Below, in pieces: positions 26,427-34,644 of a stretch of 40,729 nucleotides of DNA. Made by a program: the position numbers and the translations under genes. The notes beneath the pieces are model-generated. The model saw nothing but the letters and a program-made list of their open reading frames with translations. It was not told the origin of the DNA and did not search any database. Each line of letters starts with the position of its first letter. The stretch's first letter is position 1. Where the stretch lies: NCBI GenBank assembly GCA_028871175.1, contig JAGWNU010000009.1, positions 1-40,729 on the forward strand, in the 5' to 3' direction. The DNA comes from Burkholderiaceae bacterium. GTDB taxonomy: Bacteria; Pseudomonadota; Gammaproteobacteria; Burkholderiales; Burkholderiaceae.

Positions 26427-26879
26427 ATGTCCACACGTACCGCACACGACGCCACCTTCCTCAGCGAAGCACGCAGCCAGATCACGCTCCCCGCGGCCCA
26501 GGCTGCCGTTGCGGCGGCGGTGGAGTCGGCGCAGGCGCAGGGGCTGCGCATCAACGTGGCCGTGGTCGATGGCGGCGGCGCGCTCGTGGCTTTCGCGCGC
26601 ATGTCGGGCGCCTTTCTGCACTCGATCGACATTGCCATCGACAAGGCCTATACGGCGGCCAGCTTCGGTTTTCCCACCGCGCAGTGGGGTGCCTTGCTGG
26701 CCGGCGACGACATGCTGCGTATTGGGCTGGCGGAGCGTCCGCGGCTCGTGATGTTTGGCGGTGGCCTGCCGATCATCGCGGCGGGCGAGCGCATCGGCGG
26801 CATTGGCGTGTCTGGCGGCTCGGCTGAGCAGGACGAGGCGTGCGCCCGTGCAGGGCTGCACGCGATCGGCCTGTCGTGA
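26427..26879 (+). CDS. GlcG/HbpS-family (DUF336) protein in the meta operon
   Basis: The 150-residue product shows the GlcG/HbpS fold signature: ITLPAAQAAVAAAVESAQAQG, then VAVVDGGGALVAFARM, IDKAYTAASF and a glycine-rich C-terminal GGLPIIAAGERIGGIGVSGG. Members bind haem or small ligands, and some are extracellular redox sensors; none has an agreed catalytic role in this pathway. No signal peptide is seen, so it is probably cytoplasmic. It lies between catechol 2,3-dioxygenase and the semialdehyde dehydrogenase; similar small genes occur in some Comamonas and Ralstonia phenol clusters. It has no clear ribosome site. Confidence 0.8.
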   Translation: MSTRTAHDATFLSEARSQITLPAAQAAVAAAVESAQAQGLRINVAVVDGGGALVAFARMSGAFLHSIDIAIDKAYTAASFGFPTAQWGALLAGDDMLRIGLAERPRLVMFGGGLPIIAAGERIGGIGVSGGSAEQDEACARAGLHAIGLS

Positions 26880-26928
26880 AGAGCTCTCCTCAATCAAAAG
26901 AAGAACCGTTTGTTTCGGGAATCCAACC

Positions 26929-28383
26929 GTGAAGCAATTCCTCAATTTCATCAATGGCGAATTTGTCGCCACCCACAAGACATTCGAGAACCGCGCGCCG
27001 GTGGATAACCGTGTGATCGGTCTGGTTCACGAGGCCGGACAGGCCGAGGTGGATGCCGCCGTCGCCGCTGCGCGCGCCGCGCTGCATGGCGACTGGGGCC
27101 GCATGACCGTGGTCAAGCGCGTCGAGTTGCTGCACGCGGTGGCAGACGAAATCAACCGGCGTTTCGACGATTTTCTTGAAGCCGAGCTGGCCGATACCGG
27201 CAAGCCGCGCAGCCTGGCGGCGCACATCGACATACCGCGCGGCGCGGCCAACTTCAAGGTGTTTGCCGACATCGTGAAGAACGTGCCCACCGAGAGCTTC
27301 GAGATGGCCACGCCCGATGGCGGGACTGCCGTCAGCTACGCGCTGCGCTCGCCGCTGGGCGTGGTGGCGGTGGTGTGCCCGTGGAACCTGCCGTTGCTGC
27401 TGATGACGTGGAAGGTGGGTCCTGCGCTGGCCTGCGGCAACACCGTCATCGTCAAACCGTCGGAAGAGACACCGGCCACCGCCACGCTGCTGGGCGAGGT
27501 GATGGCGCATGTGGGTATTCCCAAGGGTGTCTACAACGTCGTGCACGGCTTCGGGCCGGGGTCAGCCGGTGAGTTCCTCACGCGACATCCCGGCGTCAAC
27601 GGCATCACCTTCACGGGTGAGACGCGCACGGGCGAGGCCATCATGGCGGCAGCCGCCAAGGGCGTGCGGCCGGTGAGCTTCGAGTTGGGCGGCAAGAACG
27701 CGGGCATCGTGTTTGCCGATGCCGACTTCGACAAGGCAGTGGCTGGCATCACGCGCAGTGCGTTCGAGAACTGTGGGCAGGTCTGCCTGGGCACCGAGCG
27801 CGTCTACGTGCAGCGGCCGATCTTCGACAAGTTTGTGCAGGCACTGAAGGAGAAGGCCGAGGCGTTGAAGATCGGCCCTTCGGGCGAGCCGGGCGTGGGA
27901 CTGGGTCCGTTGATCTCTGCCGAGCACAAGGCCAAGGTCATGTCGTACTACGAACTGGCGCGAGCCGAGGGCGCTACGGTGGTCACCGGCGGCGGGGCAC
28001 CCGACATGCCTGCCGCGCTGGCCGAGGGCCATTGGGTGCAGCCGACCATCTGGACCGGCTTGCCCGAGAGCGCCCGCGTGATCCGCGAAGAAATCTTCGG
28101 CCCCTGCTGCCACATTGCCCCGTTCGATACCGAGGAAGAGGCCATCGCGCTGGCGAACGCCACGGACTACGGCCTGGCCACCACGGTGTGGACGCAGAAC
28201 CTGGGCACGGCGCACCGCATGGCGCGCGCCGTTGAGGTGGGGCTGTGCTGGATCAACAGCTGGTTCCTGCGCGACCTGCGCACCGCATTCGGCGGCGCCA
28301 AGGCTTCCGGCATTGGCCGCGAGGGCGGTGTGCATTCGCTGGAGTTCTATACCGAGCTGCGCAACGTGATGGTGAAGCTATGA
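26929..28383 (+). CDS. dmpC: 2-Hydroxymuconic semialdehyde dehydrogenase
   Basis: This 484-residue NAD-dependent aldehyde dehydrogenase has the general base Glu252 in FELGGKN and the catalytic Cys286 in CGQVCLGTE. It oxidises 2-hydroxymuconic semialdehyde to 2-hydroxymuconate (4-oxalocrotonate), the entry of the oxalocrotonate branch. GTG at 26929 gives the N-terminus MKQFLNFINGEF and the normal family length; longer in-frame starts lie inside the upstream gene. Its stop overlaps the dmpD start by ATGA. Confidence 0.94.
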   Translation: MKQFLNFINGEFVATHKTFENRAPVDNRVIGLVHEAGQAEVDAAVAAARAALHGDWGRMTVVKRVELLHAVADEINRRFDDFLEAELADTGKPRSLAAHIDIPRGAANFKVFADIVKNVPTESFEMATPDGGTAVSYALRSPLGVVAVVCPWNLPLLLMTWKVGPALACGNTVIVKPSEETPATATLLGEVMAHVGIPKGVYNVVHGFGPGSAGEFLTRHPGVNGITFTGETRTGEAIMAAAAKGVRPVSFELGGKNAGIVFADADFDKAVAGITRSAFENCGQVCLGTERVYVQRPIFDKFVQALKEKAEALKIGPSGEPGVGLGPLISAEHKAKVMSYYELARAEGATVVTGGGAPDMPAALAEGHWVQPTIWTGLPESARVIREEIFGPCCHIAPFDTEEEAIALANATDYGLATTVWTQNLGTAHRMARAVEVGLCWINSWFLRDLRTAFGGAKASGIGREGGVHSLEFYTELRNVMVKL

Positions 28384-29231
28384 GCACGATCAACCTCGAA
28401 GGCGCGGATGCCCGTTATGTCCGCACGGGTGCGGTGCAAACCTATGTTCACGATATCGGGCAGGGCGCACCGGTGCTGCTGATCCACGGGTCCGGCCCGG
28501 GTGTGAGCGCGTGGGCCAACTGGCGGCCGGTGATGCCTGCGCTGGCCCGCCAGCGCCGCGTGATCGCGCCCGACATGCTGGGCTTCGGACAGAGTGACCG
28601 CCCCGCCGGTCAGACCTACAACATGGATGTGTGGGTGCAGCAGGCCATCGACCTGCTGGATGCACTGGACTTGCCGCAGGTCGATCTGGTCGGCAATTCC
28701 TTCGGCGGCGGCCTGGCACTCGCGCTCGCCATTCGCGCGCCCGAGCGTGTGCGGCGGCTGGTGCTGATGGGCGCGGTGGGTGTTCCGTTTGCCATCACGC
28801 CGGCGCTGGATGCCGTGTGGGGCTATACGCCGTCGCTCCAGGCCATGCGCGGTCTGCTCGACGTGTTTGCCTACGACCGCGGCCGTGTGACCGACGAACT
28901 GGCGCAACTGCGCTACGAGGCCACCATCGTGCCGGGTGTGCAGGAGTCCTATGCCGCCATGTTCCCCGCGCCTCGGCAGCGCTGGGTGGATGCCATGGCG
29001 AGCGCCGAAGCCGACATCCGCGCGCTGCCGCACGAAACACTGGTGTTGCACGGGCGCGAGGATCAGGTAATCCCCGTATCCAACTCGTTCACGCTGGCCG
29101 ACTGGATTCCCAACAGCCAACTGCACGTTTTCGGCCATTGCGGCCACTGGACACAGATCGAGCACAGCGCGCGCTTTGCCCTGTTGGTGAACAACTTCCT
29201 GGCCGAAGCCGACGCCGGCGCGGTCGCCTGA
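28380..29231 (+). CDS. dmpD: 2-Hydroxymuconic semialdehyde hydrolase
   Basis: The 283-residue alpha/beta hydrolase has the oxyanion segment LIHGSGPGVSAW, the nucleophile Ser107 in GNSFGG, Asp228 in GREDQVIP and His256 in GHCGHWTQIE. It cleaves the ring-fission product from 3-methylcatechol or other ketones to a carboxylic acid and 2-hydroxypentadienoate, the hydrolytic branch. It is coupled to dmpC by ATGA. It belongs to the DmpD/XylF/TbuF family. Confidence 0.94.
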   Translation: MSTINLEGADARYVRTGAVQTYVHDIGQGAPVLLIHGSGPGVSAWANWRPVMPALARQRRVIAPDMLGFGQSDRPAGQTYNMDVWVQQAIDLLDALDLPQVDLVGNSFGGGLALALAIRAPERVRRLVLMGAVGVPFAITPALDAVWGYTPSLQAMRGLLDVFAYDRGRVTDELAQLRYEATIVPGVQESYAAMFPAPRQRWVDAMASAEADIRALPHETLVLHGREDQVIPVSNSFTLADWIPNSQLHVFGHCGHWTQIEHSARFALLVNNFLAEADAGAVA

Positions 29232-29256
29232 ACCCATCTCTTACGCAGACCTTCAT

Positions 29257-30039
29257 ATGGACGCTCTCAAGATCCAACACTACGGCGACGCGCTGTACGA
29301 ATCGTTGCGCTCACGCACCCCGGTGGAGCCGCTGACCGACCGCGAACCCGGCATCACCATCGACGATGCCTACCAGATCCAGTTGCGCATGATCGGCCGC
29401 CGCATCGAAGCTGGCGAAACCGTGATCGGCAAGAAGATCGGCGTGACCAGCCAGGTCGTGATGGACATGCTCGGTGTCAAGCAACCCGACTTCGGCCATC
29501 TGCTCTCGGGCATGGTGTTCAACGAAGGCGAGGCAGTCGACACCAGCAAGATGATCGCGCCCAAGGCCGAGGCCGAGGTGGCCTTCGTGCTCTCGCGCGA
29601 CCTGTGCGGCCCTGGCGTGACGGCGGCCGACGTGCTGCGTGCAACCGATTGTGTGATGCCGTGCTTCGAGATCGTCGATTCGCGCATCCGCGACTGGAAG
29701 ATCAAGATCCAGGACACCGTGGCCGACAACGCCTCGTGCGGCGTCTTCACGCTGGGCGGCACGCGCCGCAGCCCGAGGGATCTCGATCTGGCGCTGGCCG
29801 GCATGGTGCTGGAGAAGAACGGCGAGATCGTAAGCACCTCCTGCGGCGCCTCGGTGCAAGGCTCGCCTGTGAACGCGGTGGCGTGGCTGGCGAATACGCT
29901 GGGGCGGCTCGGCATCGCGCTCAAGGCCGGCGATGTGATTCTGTCCGGCTCGCAATCGCCGCTCGTGCCGGTCAAGGCCGGCGACAGCCTTCACTGCAGC
30001 GTGGGCGGCCTCGGTGGCACCTCGGTGCGTTTCATCTGA
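29257..30039 (+). CDS. dmpE: 2-Hydroxypenta-2,4-dienoate hydratase
   Basis: This 260-residue protein belongs to the DmpE/XylJ/MhpD hydratases (GITIDDAYQIQLRMIGRRI, GKKIGVTSQVVMDMLGV and AEAEVAFVLSRDL). It adds water to 2-hydroxypentadienoate to give 4-hydroxy-2-oxovalerate. It is paralogous to the decarboxylase encoded next, with which such proteins form a complex. No strong ribosome site precedes it. Confidence 0.93.
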   Translation: MDALKIQHYGDALYESLRSRTPVEPLTDREPGITIDDAYQIQLRMIGRRIEAGETVIGKKIGVTSQVVMDMLGVKQPDFGHLLSGMVFNEGEAVDTSKMIAPKAEAEVAFVLSRDLCGPGVTAADVLRATDCVMPCFEIVDSRIRDWKIKIQDTVADNASCGVFTLGGTRRSPRDLDLALAGMVLEKNGEIVSTSCGASVQGSPVNAVAWLANTLGRLGIALKAGDVILSGSQSPLVPVKAGDSLHCSVGGLGGTSVRFI

Positions 30040-30069
30040 CCCGACGCCAACCTCGAGGAGACACACACC

Positions 30070-30861
30070 ATGGCACTGAATCGCCAAACCATTGAAGCGC
30101 TGGCCGCGCATGTGGAATCCGCGCAGCTGGACGTGCGCGACATCACCAAGATCACCGACGAATACCCCGACATGGACTGGGCCGATGCCTACGACATCCA
30201 GGATGAGATCCGTCGGCGCAAGGAAGCGCGAGGGCTGAAGACCGTCGGCCTGAAGGCGGGGCTGACCTCCTTCGCGAAGATGAAGCAGATGGGCGTTGAA
30301 ACGCCGGTCTTCGGCTTCGTGAGCGAGGACATGGCGCGTGCGGAGGGCAGTGAAATTCGCATGTCGGAGCTGATCCACCCCAAGGTGGAAGCCGAGATCT
30401 GCATCGTCACCAAGGCGCCGCTGCGTGGTCCGGGTTGCCATGTCGGCAATGTGCTGGCAGCCATCGACTTTGTGATTCCGGCTGTCGAGATCATTGACAG
30501 CCGTTACCGCGATTTCAAATTCGACCTCAAGAGCGTGATTGCCGACAACACGTCGGCCGCGCGCTTCGTGGTGGGTGGCCGTTCCCGCAATCTGGAGGAA
30601 CTGGATCTGCGTACGTTGGGCGTGGTGCTCGAGAAGAATGGCCGCGCTGTCGCCATGGCGGCAGGTGCAGCGGTGCTGGGGCACCCGGCAGCGGCCGTGG
30701 CCATGATGGCCAACCATCTGGGCGCGCGCGGCCAGGAGATCCCGGCTGGCACCTTCATCATGACCGGCGGCGTGACCGAAGCCATTGCGGTGGCCGAGGG
30801 CGACAGCGTATGCGTGCGTTTCCAGGACCTGGGCAACGTGTCGATGCGCTTCGTGAATTGA
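30070..30861 (+). CDS. dmpH: 4-Oxalocrotonate decarboxylase
   Basis: The 263-residue product matches DmpH/XylI ([41 protein letters not shown] and [11 protein letters not shown]). Glu residues in PKVEAEI are expected to bind Mg2+. It decarboxylates 2-oxo-3-hexenedioate to 2-hydroxypentadienoate and works in a complex with DmpE. GAGGAGA precedes the ATG. Here it directly follows dmpE, ahead of dmpF and dmpG, unlike the E-F-G-H-I order of Pseudomonas CF600. Confidence 0.93.
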   Translation: MALNRQTIEALAAHVESAQLDVRDITKITDEYPDMDWADAYDIQDEIRRRKEARGLKTVGLKAGLTSFAKMKQMGVETPVFGFVSEDMARAEGSEIRMSELIHPKVEAEICIVTKAPLRGPGCHVGNVLAAIDFVIPAVEIIDSRYRDFKFDLKSVIADNTSAARFVVGGRSRNLEELDLRTLGVVLEKNGRAVAMAAGAAVLGHPAAAVAMMANHLGARGQEIPAGTFIMTGGVTEAIAVAEGDSVCVRFQDLGNVSMRFVN

Positions 30862-30898
30862 ATGCCAAGTTGAACATTGCGTATTGGAGACCGCAACC

Positions 30899-31834
30899 AT
30901 GACCCAGAAGATCAAATGCGCCCTGATCGGCCCCGGCAACATCGGCACCGATCTGCTGGCCAAGCTGCAGCGCAGCCCCGTGCTGGAACCGGTATGGATG
31001 GTGGGCATCGACCCCGAATCCGACGGCCTCAGGCGTGCGCGCGAGATGGGCATCAAGACCACCGCCGAAGGCGTGGACGGCCTGCTGCCCCACGTGTTGG
31101 CCGATGGCGTGCAGATTGCCTTCGATGCCACCAGCGCCTACGTGCATGCCGAGAACTCACGCAAGCTCAACGCGCTGGGCGTGCTGATGATCGACCTCAC
31201 ACCTGCGGCCATCGGCCCGTACTGCGTGCCGCCGGTCAACCTCAAGGAGCATCTGGGCCGCGCCGAGATGAACGTCAACATGGTGACCTGCGGCGGGCAA
31301 GCGACCATCCCGATGGTGGCGGCAGTCAGCCGCGTGCAGCCCGTGGCGTATGGCGAGATCGTTGCCACGGTGTCGAGCCGGTCGGTGGGGCCGGGCACTC
31401 GCAAGAACATTGATGAATTCACGCGTACCACGGCCGGTGCGGTCGAGCGTGTGGGGGGAGCGAAGAAGGGCAAGGCCATCATCGTCATCAACCCGGCCGA
31501 GCCGCCGCTGATCATGCGCGACACCGTGCATTGCCTGACCGAAACCGAGCCGAATCAGGCGGCCATCGCCGCGTCGATCCACGCGATGATCAAAGAGGTG
31601 CAGAAGTACGTGCCGGGCTACAAGCTCGTCAACGGCCCGGTGTTCGACGGCAACCGCGTGAGCGTGTTCCTGGAGGTCGAGGGCCTGGGCGATTACCTGC
31701 CCAAGTACGCCGGCAACCTCGACATCATGACCGCCGCAGCCGCGCGCACGGCCGAGATGTTTGCAGAGGAGATGATCAAGGGCGAACTGAACCTGCGCGC
31801 CGGCACGGCCGCGTCTGCCACCGAAACCGCCTGA
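30899..31834 (+). CDS. dmpF: Acetaldehyde dehydrogenase (acylating)
   Basis: This 311-residue protein has the NAD-binding start [15 protein letters not shown] and the catalytic Cys131 in [10 protein letters not shown]. It converts acetaldehyde, CoA and NAD+ to acetyl-CoA and forms a complex with the aldolase DmpG, which channels acetaldehyde to it. The ATG at 30899 follows TTGGAGA; an in-frame ATG at 30884 is less likely. Length equals that of DmpF. Confidence 0.95.
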   Translation: MTQKIKCALIGPGNIGTDLLAKLQRSPVLEPVWMVGIDPESDGLRRAREMGIKTTAEGVDGLLPHVLADGVQIAFDATSAYVHAENSRKLNALGVLMIDLTPAAIGPYCVPPVNLKEHLGRAEMNVNMVTCGGQATIPMVAAVSRVQPVAYGEIVATVSSRSVGPGTRKNIDEFTRTTAGAVERVGGAKKGKAIIVINPAEPPLIMRDTVHCLTETEPNQAAIAASIHAMIKEVQKYVPGYKLVNGPVFDGNRVSVFLEVEGLGDYLPKYAGNLDIMTAAAARTAEMFAEEMIKGELNLRAGTAASATETA

Positions 31835-31847
31835 CGAGGACCTTCAC

Positions 31848-32894
31848 ATGACTACGCTGCAAGGCAAGAGCATTACCGTGCATGACATGACGTTGCGTGA
31901 CGGCATGCACCCCAAGCGTCACCTGATGTCGCTCGACCAGATGCGCACGATTGCGCAGGGCCTGGACGCGGCCGGCGTGCCCCTGATCGAAGTCACCCAC
32001 GGCGATGGGCTGGGTGGTTCCTCGCTCAACTATGGATTTCCCGCGCACAGCGACGAGGAATACCTGGGCGCAGTCATTCCGCTGATGAAGCAAGCCAAGG
32101 TGTCGGCGCTGCTGCTGCCCGGCATCGGTACCGTCGATCATCTCAAGATGGCGCGTGAGTTGGGCGTGCATACGATTCGCGTGGCCACGCACTGTACCGA
32201 GGCCGATGTCTCGGAGCAGCACATCAGCTACGCGCGCAAGCTCGACATGGACACGGTGGGCTTTCTGATGATGGCGCACATGAACAGCCCCGAGGGGCTC
32301 GTCAAGCAAGCCAAGCTGATGGAGAGCTACGGTGCCAACTGCATCTACATCACGGACTCTGCGGGTTACATGCTGCCGGACGATGTGAAGGTGCGTCTGT
32401 CTGCCGTGCGTGAAGCGCTAAAGCCTGAGACCGAACTGGGTTTCCACGGCCATCACAACCTGGCCATGGGGATCGCTAATTCCATTGCGGCCATTGAGTG
32501 TGGTGCCACGCGCATCGATGCAGCGGCCGCGGGGCTCGGGGCCGGTGCGGGCAATACGCCGATGGAGGTGCTGGTGGCGGTGTGCGACCGCATGGGCATC
32601 CGTACCGGCGTGGATGTGTGGAAGATCCAGGATGTGGCCGAGGATTTGGTGGTGCCCATCATGGACTTCCCCATCCGCATTGACCGTGACGCACTCACGC
32701 TGGGCTATGCGGGCGTCTACGGCAGCTTCCTGCTGTTTGCCAAGCGCGCCGAGAAGAAATACGGTGTGCCCGCGCGTGATCTGCTGGTCGAACTCGGCCG
32801 GCGCGGCATGGTGGGTGGTCAGGAAGACATGATCGAGGACACCGCGCTTACCATGGCCCGCCAGCGCGGCCTGTTGCCTGAACAGGCGGCCTGA
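31848..32894 (+). CDS. dmpG: 4-Hydroxy-2-oxovalerate aldolase
   Basis: The 348-residue aldolase has the catalytic Arg17 and metal ligand Asp18 in [10 protein letters not shown], and the metal ligands His200 and His202 in GFHGHHN, as in DmpG/BphI. It splits 4-hydroxy-2-oxovalerate into pyruvate and acetaldehyde, with the aldehyde passed to DmpF. GAGGA precedes the start. It is 13 bases after dmpF. Confidence 0.95.
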   Translation: MTTLQGKSITVHDMTLRDGMHPKRHLMSLDQMRTIAQGLDAAGVPLIEVTHGDGLGGSSLNYGFPAHSDEEYLGAVIPLMKQAKVSALLLPGIGTVDHLKMARELGVHTIRVATHCTEADVSEQHISYARKLDMDTVGFLMMAHMNSPEGLVKQAKLMESYGANCIYITDSAGYMLPDDVKVRLSAVREALKPETELGFHGHHNLAMGIANSIAAIECGATRIDAAAAGLGAGAGNTPMEVLVAVCDRMGIRTGVDVWKIQDVAEDLVVPIMDFPIRIDRDALTLGYAGVYGSFLLFAKRAEKKYGVPARDLLVELGRRGMVGGQEDMIEDTALTMARQRGLLPEQAA

Positions 32895-32938
32895 GCGCAG
32901 GCGCATTCCGTTGATTTGCAGGTATCCAGGAGAACACC

Positions 32939-33130
32939 ATGCCATTTGCACAGATCTACATGATCGAGGGCCGCACGGTCGAGCAAAGACGTGCCGTCAT
33001 TGAAAAAGTCACCGCCGCGCTTGTCGAGGCGACCGGCGCTCCGAAAGAGAATGTTCGTGTCTGGATTCACGACGTTCCCAAGGAGAACTGGGGTATCGCA
33101 GGCGTCTCGGCGAAGGACCTCGGCCGGTAG
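32939..33130 (+). CDS. dmpI: 4-Oxalocrotonate tautomerase
   Basis: This 63-residue enzyme begins Met-Pro, which exposes Pro as the catalytic N-terminal base after Met removal. Conserved Arg residues follow near positions 11 and 39 of the family (EGRTVEQRRAVIEKVT, then VWIHDVPKENWGIAG). It converts 2-hydroxymuconate to 2-oxo-3-hexenedioate. AGGAGA lies before the ATG. It is the last gene of the phenol operon, and a strong hairpin follows 9 bases after its stop. Confidence 0.93.
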   Translation: MPFAQIYMIEGRTVEQRRAVIEKVTAALVEATGAPKENVRVWIHDVPKENWGIAGVSAKDLGR

Positions 33131-33139
33131 TGCGTCATG

Positions 33140-33169
33140 GGCGCCCGTCCCAGCGTTGGGGCGGGCGCC
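33140..33169 (+). terminator. Terminator-like hairpin after the phenol operon
   Basis: Arms GGCGCCCGTCCCA (33140-33152) and TGGGGCGGGCGCC (33157-33169) pair over 13 bases with one G-T wobble and a GCGT loop. Only a short TTT follows, so efficiency is uncertain. Confidence 0.65.
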
Positions 33170-33328
33170 GTCGGTTTCGAAAACCGTCCGTGGTGGGGAC
33201 GCTGCAACGGCGCTCCCCTCGGCGTTGCGCGCCTGCGCGTTGCTTTGCGGGGGCCGAGAGCGCGCCTGTCGGATGCGTGTGGCCCGCGGACTCGCTACAA
33301 AGCTAGTCCTGCCGAAAGCCCGTCACGA

Positions 33329-33362
33329 CCCTGTCGTCAGGGTTTCCCCTGTGAATATCAGG
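33329..33362 (+). promoter_or_regulatory. Tandem CCCTG/CAGGG half-sites and GGTTTCCCCT element, copy C
   Basis: CCCTG (33329-33333), CAGGG (33338-33342) and CCCTG (33347-33351) alternate with 4-base spacers. The stretch from 33341 matches the promoter elements at 11500 and 20291 at about 17 of 22 bases (GGTTTyCCCT, then AATATC). It lies about 100 bases before the cytochrome gene; no -24/-12 pair is visible here. Confidence 0.45.
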
Positions 33363-33452
33363 CTGTGACCCGCACGGCCCGGCTTCTCCCTATAGTCACC
33401 ACAACTCCTGCACTGAACAGGGGAAGAGTTGGTCGCTACAAAGGAGACGCCC

Positions 33453-33869
33453 TTGCAAACCACACCGACTTCACGGATTCATCGCGGCGCGCGGATCGCG
33501 AAACCCCCTCGACCGCCGCACCATCCTCCACGGTTCGCGCGTAGCGCCCGCTGCGCGTCACTGTCCATTGCCTTGCTGCTGGCCACAACGTTGGCTCATG
33601 CCGCCGTCGATGTCGGTCGTGCGAAGGCACTCCTCTCGCAGAACGCCTGCCTGGGTTGCCACTCGGTTTCATCGCGCCTGGTCGGGCCGTCGTACCACGA
33701 GGTCGGCGAGAAGTACAAAGGAGGCGACCCCGCTACTCTCGCGGCCCGCATCCGTTCGGGCGGTACCGGAAAGTGGGGCCAACTGGAAATGCCACCGCAG
33801 ACCAATCTGTCCGCGGCCGATGCCAGGGTGCTCGCTGAATGGATTCTCGCCGGTAGCCCGGACCAATGA
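33453..33869 (+). CDS. Monoheme class I cytochrome c, exported
   Basis: The 138-residue product has a long N-terminal signal sequence (hydrophobic stretch SIALLLATTLAHAA near residues 36-49). A small cytochrome c domain follows, with the haem motif CLGCH and the axial Met in GQLEMPPQ. The size of the mature protein fits cytochrome c-551 types. TTG at 33453 is chosen because AAGGAGA is correctly spaced; another TTG at 33429 lacks one. It is probably the periplasmic electron acceptor of the GMC dehydrogenase encoded just downstream. Confidence 0.82.
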   Translation: MQTTPTSRIHRGARIAKPPRPPHHPPRFARSARCASLSIALLLATTLAHAAVDVGRAKALLSQNACLGCHSVSSRLVGPSYHEVGEKYKGGDPATLAARIRSGGTGKWGQLEMPPQTNLSAADARVLAEWILAGSPDQ

Positions 33870-33963
33870 GCGCAAAGCACCACTTCGGTAAGCCCATTAA
33901 GTTGAACGCGTGAGTTGGCCCTGTCTCGGGCGGCTAGCGCTGCACATTCTGGAGGTTACGTCT

Positions 33964-34572
33964 GTGAAGACCATTCCAATTTCCCAAGACCGCGAAGCGA
34001 TCGGCACCGCAGCCAGGCCGGCGCTGATGCTGACCCGCCGAAGCCTGCTCAAGGGGACAGGTGTCCTGATCGGTACGCTCGCGGTTGGCAGTCCGCTTGC
34101 CATGCTGGCGCCGTCCACCGTGTGGGCGGTCGAGCTTCGTGTGCTCAACAAGCACGAAGGGGACACGTTGCTTAAGATGGGGCGCGTGCTGTTTCCGCAT
34201 GAGAAGCTGCCCGACGCGGTGTACGCGCTGCTTGCAAAGGATCTGGATGCCAAGGCCGCTGAAGACGCGGAGGTCGCCAAGCAATTGCGCGAAGGCGTGG
34301 CCTCGCTTGACAAGCTGGCCGGCGGAAGTTTCGTGAAAGCCAGCGCCAAGCGTCGCCTTGCCGCTGTTCACGCAATAGAAGGCCAGCCCTTCTTCAACAC
34401 CGTGCGCGGCAAGTGTGTCACGTCCCTCTATGACAACGAGATGGCGTTTGCCACGTTTGGCTATCCGGGTTCTGCGTGGGAGAAGGGAGGCTATATCGCG
34501 CGGGGCTTCCAGGACTTGAAGTGGCTGCCCGCGCCGCCCGAAGAAGCCAGCCCGCCCCCCTTCATGGGCTGA
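33964..34572 (+). CDS. Tat-exported small subunit of a GMC-type dehydrogenase
   Basis: This 202-residue protein opens with a twin-arginine signal (LTRRSLLKG, then a hydrophobic stretch). The remainder resembles the small (gamma) subunits of FAD-linked gluconate, fructose and glucose dehydrogenases (gluconate 2-dehydrogenase subunit 3 family). These act as carriers, since the catalytic subunit has no signal and crosses the membrane with them. GTG at 33964 follows GGAGG by 8 bases. The catalytic GMC gene lies 72 bases downstream. Confidence 0.75.
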   Translation: MKTIPISQDREAIGTAARPALMLTRRSLLKGTGVLIGTLAVGSPLAMLAPSTVWAVELRVLNKHEGDTLLKMGRVLFPHEKLPDAVYALLAKDLDAKAAEDAEVAKQLREGVASLDKLAGGSFVKASAKRRLAAVHAIEGQPFFNTVRGKCVTSLYDNEMAFATFGYPGSAWEKGGYIARGFQDLKWLPAPPEEASPPPFMG

Positions 34573-34644
34573 CGCACCGCAACTGGAAAAGAACAAAACG
34601 CAGGCGCGCTGGCTGGGTGTCGGCGCGCACGACAGGAGACACGT

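Larger units (their letters stand above)
33131..33452. other. Gap between the meta operon and the cytochrome/GMC module
   Basis: The 322 bases hold the terminator hairpin (33140-33169), a small inverted repeat CGGTTT-CGA-AAACCG (33172-33186), tandem CCCTG/CAGGG half-sites (33329-33351) that run into the GGTTTyCCCT element (33341-33362), and TATAGT (33391-33396), which could be a -10 box. No gene is apparent. Confidence 0.5.

Noticed and set aside
29311..31131. 606-codon open frame opposite dmpE/dmpH
   Set aside because: His-rich, low-complexity product typical of an antisense shadow in GC-rich coding DNA.
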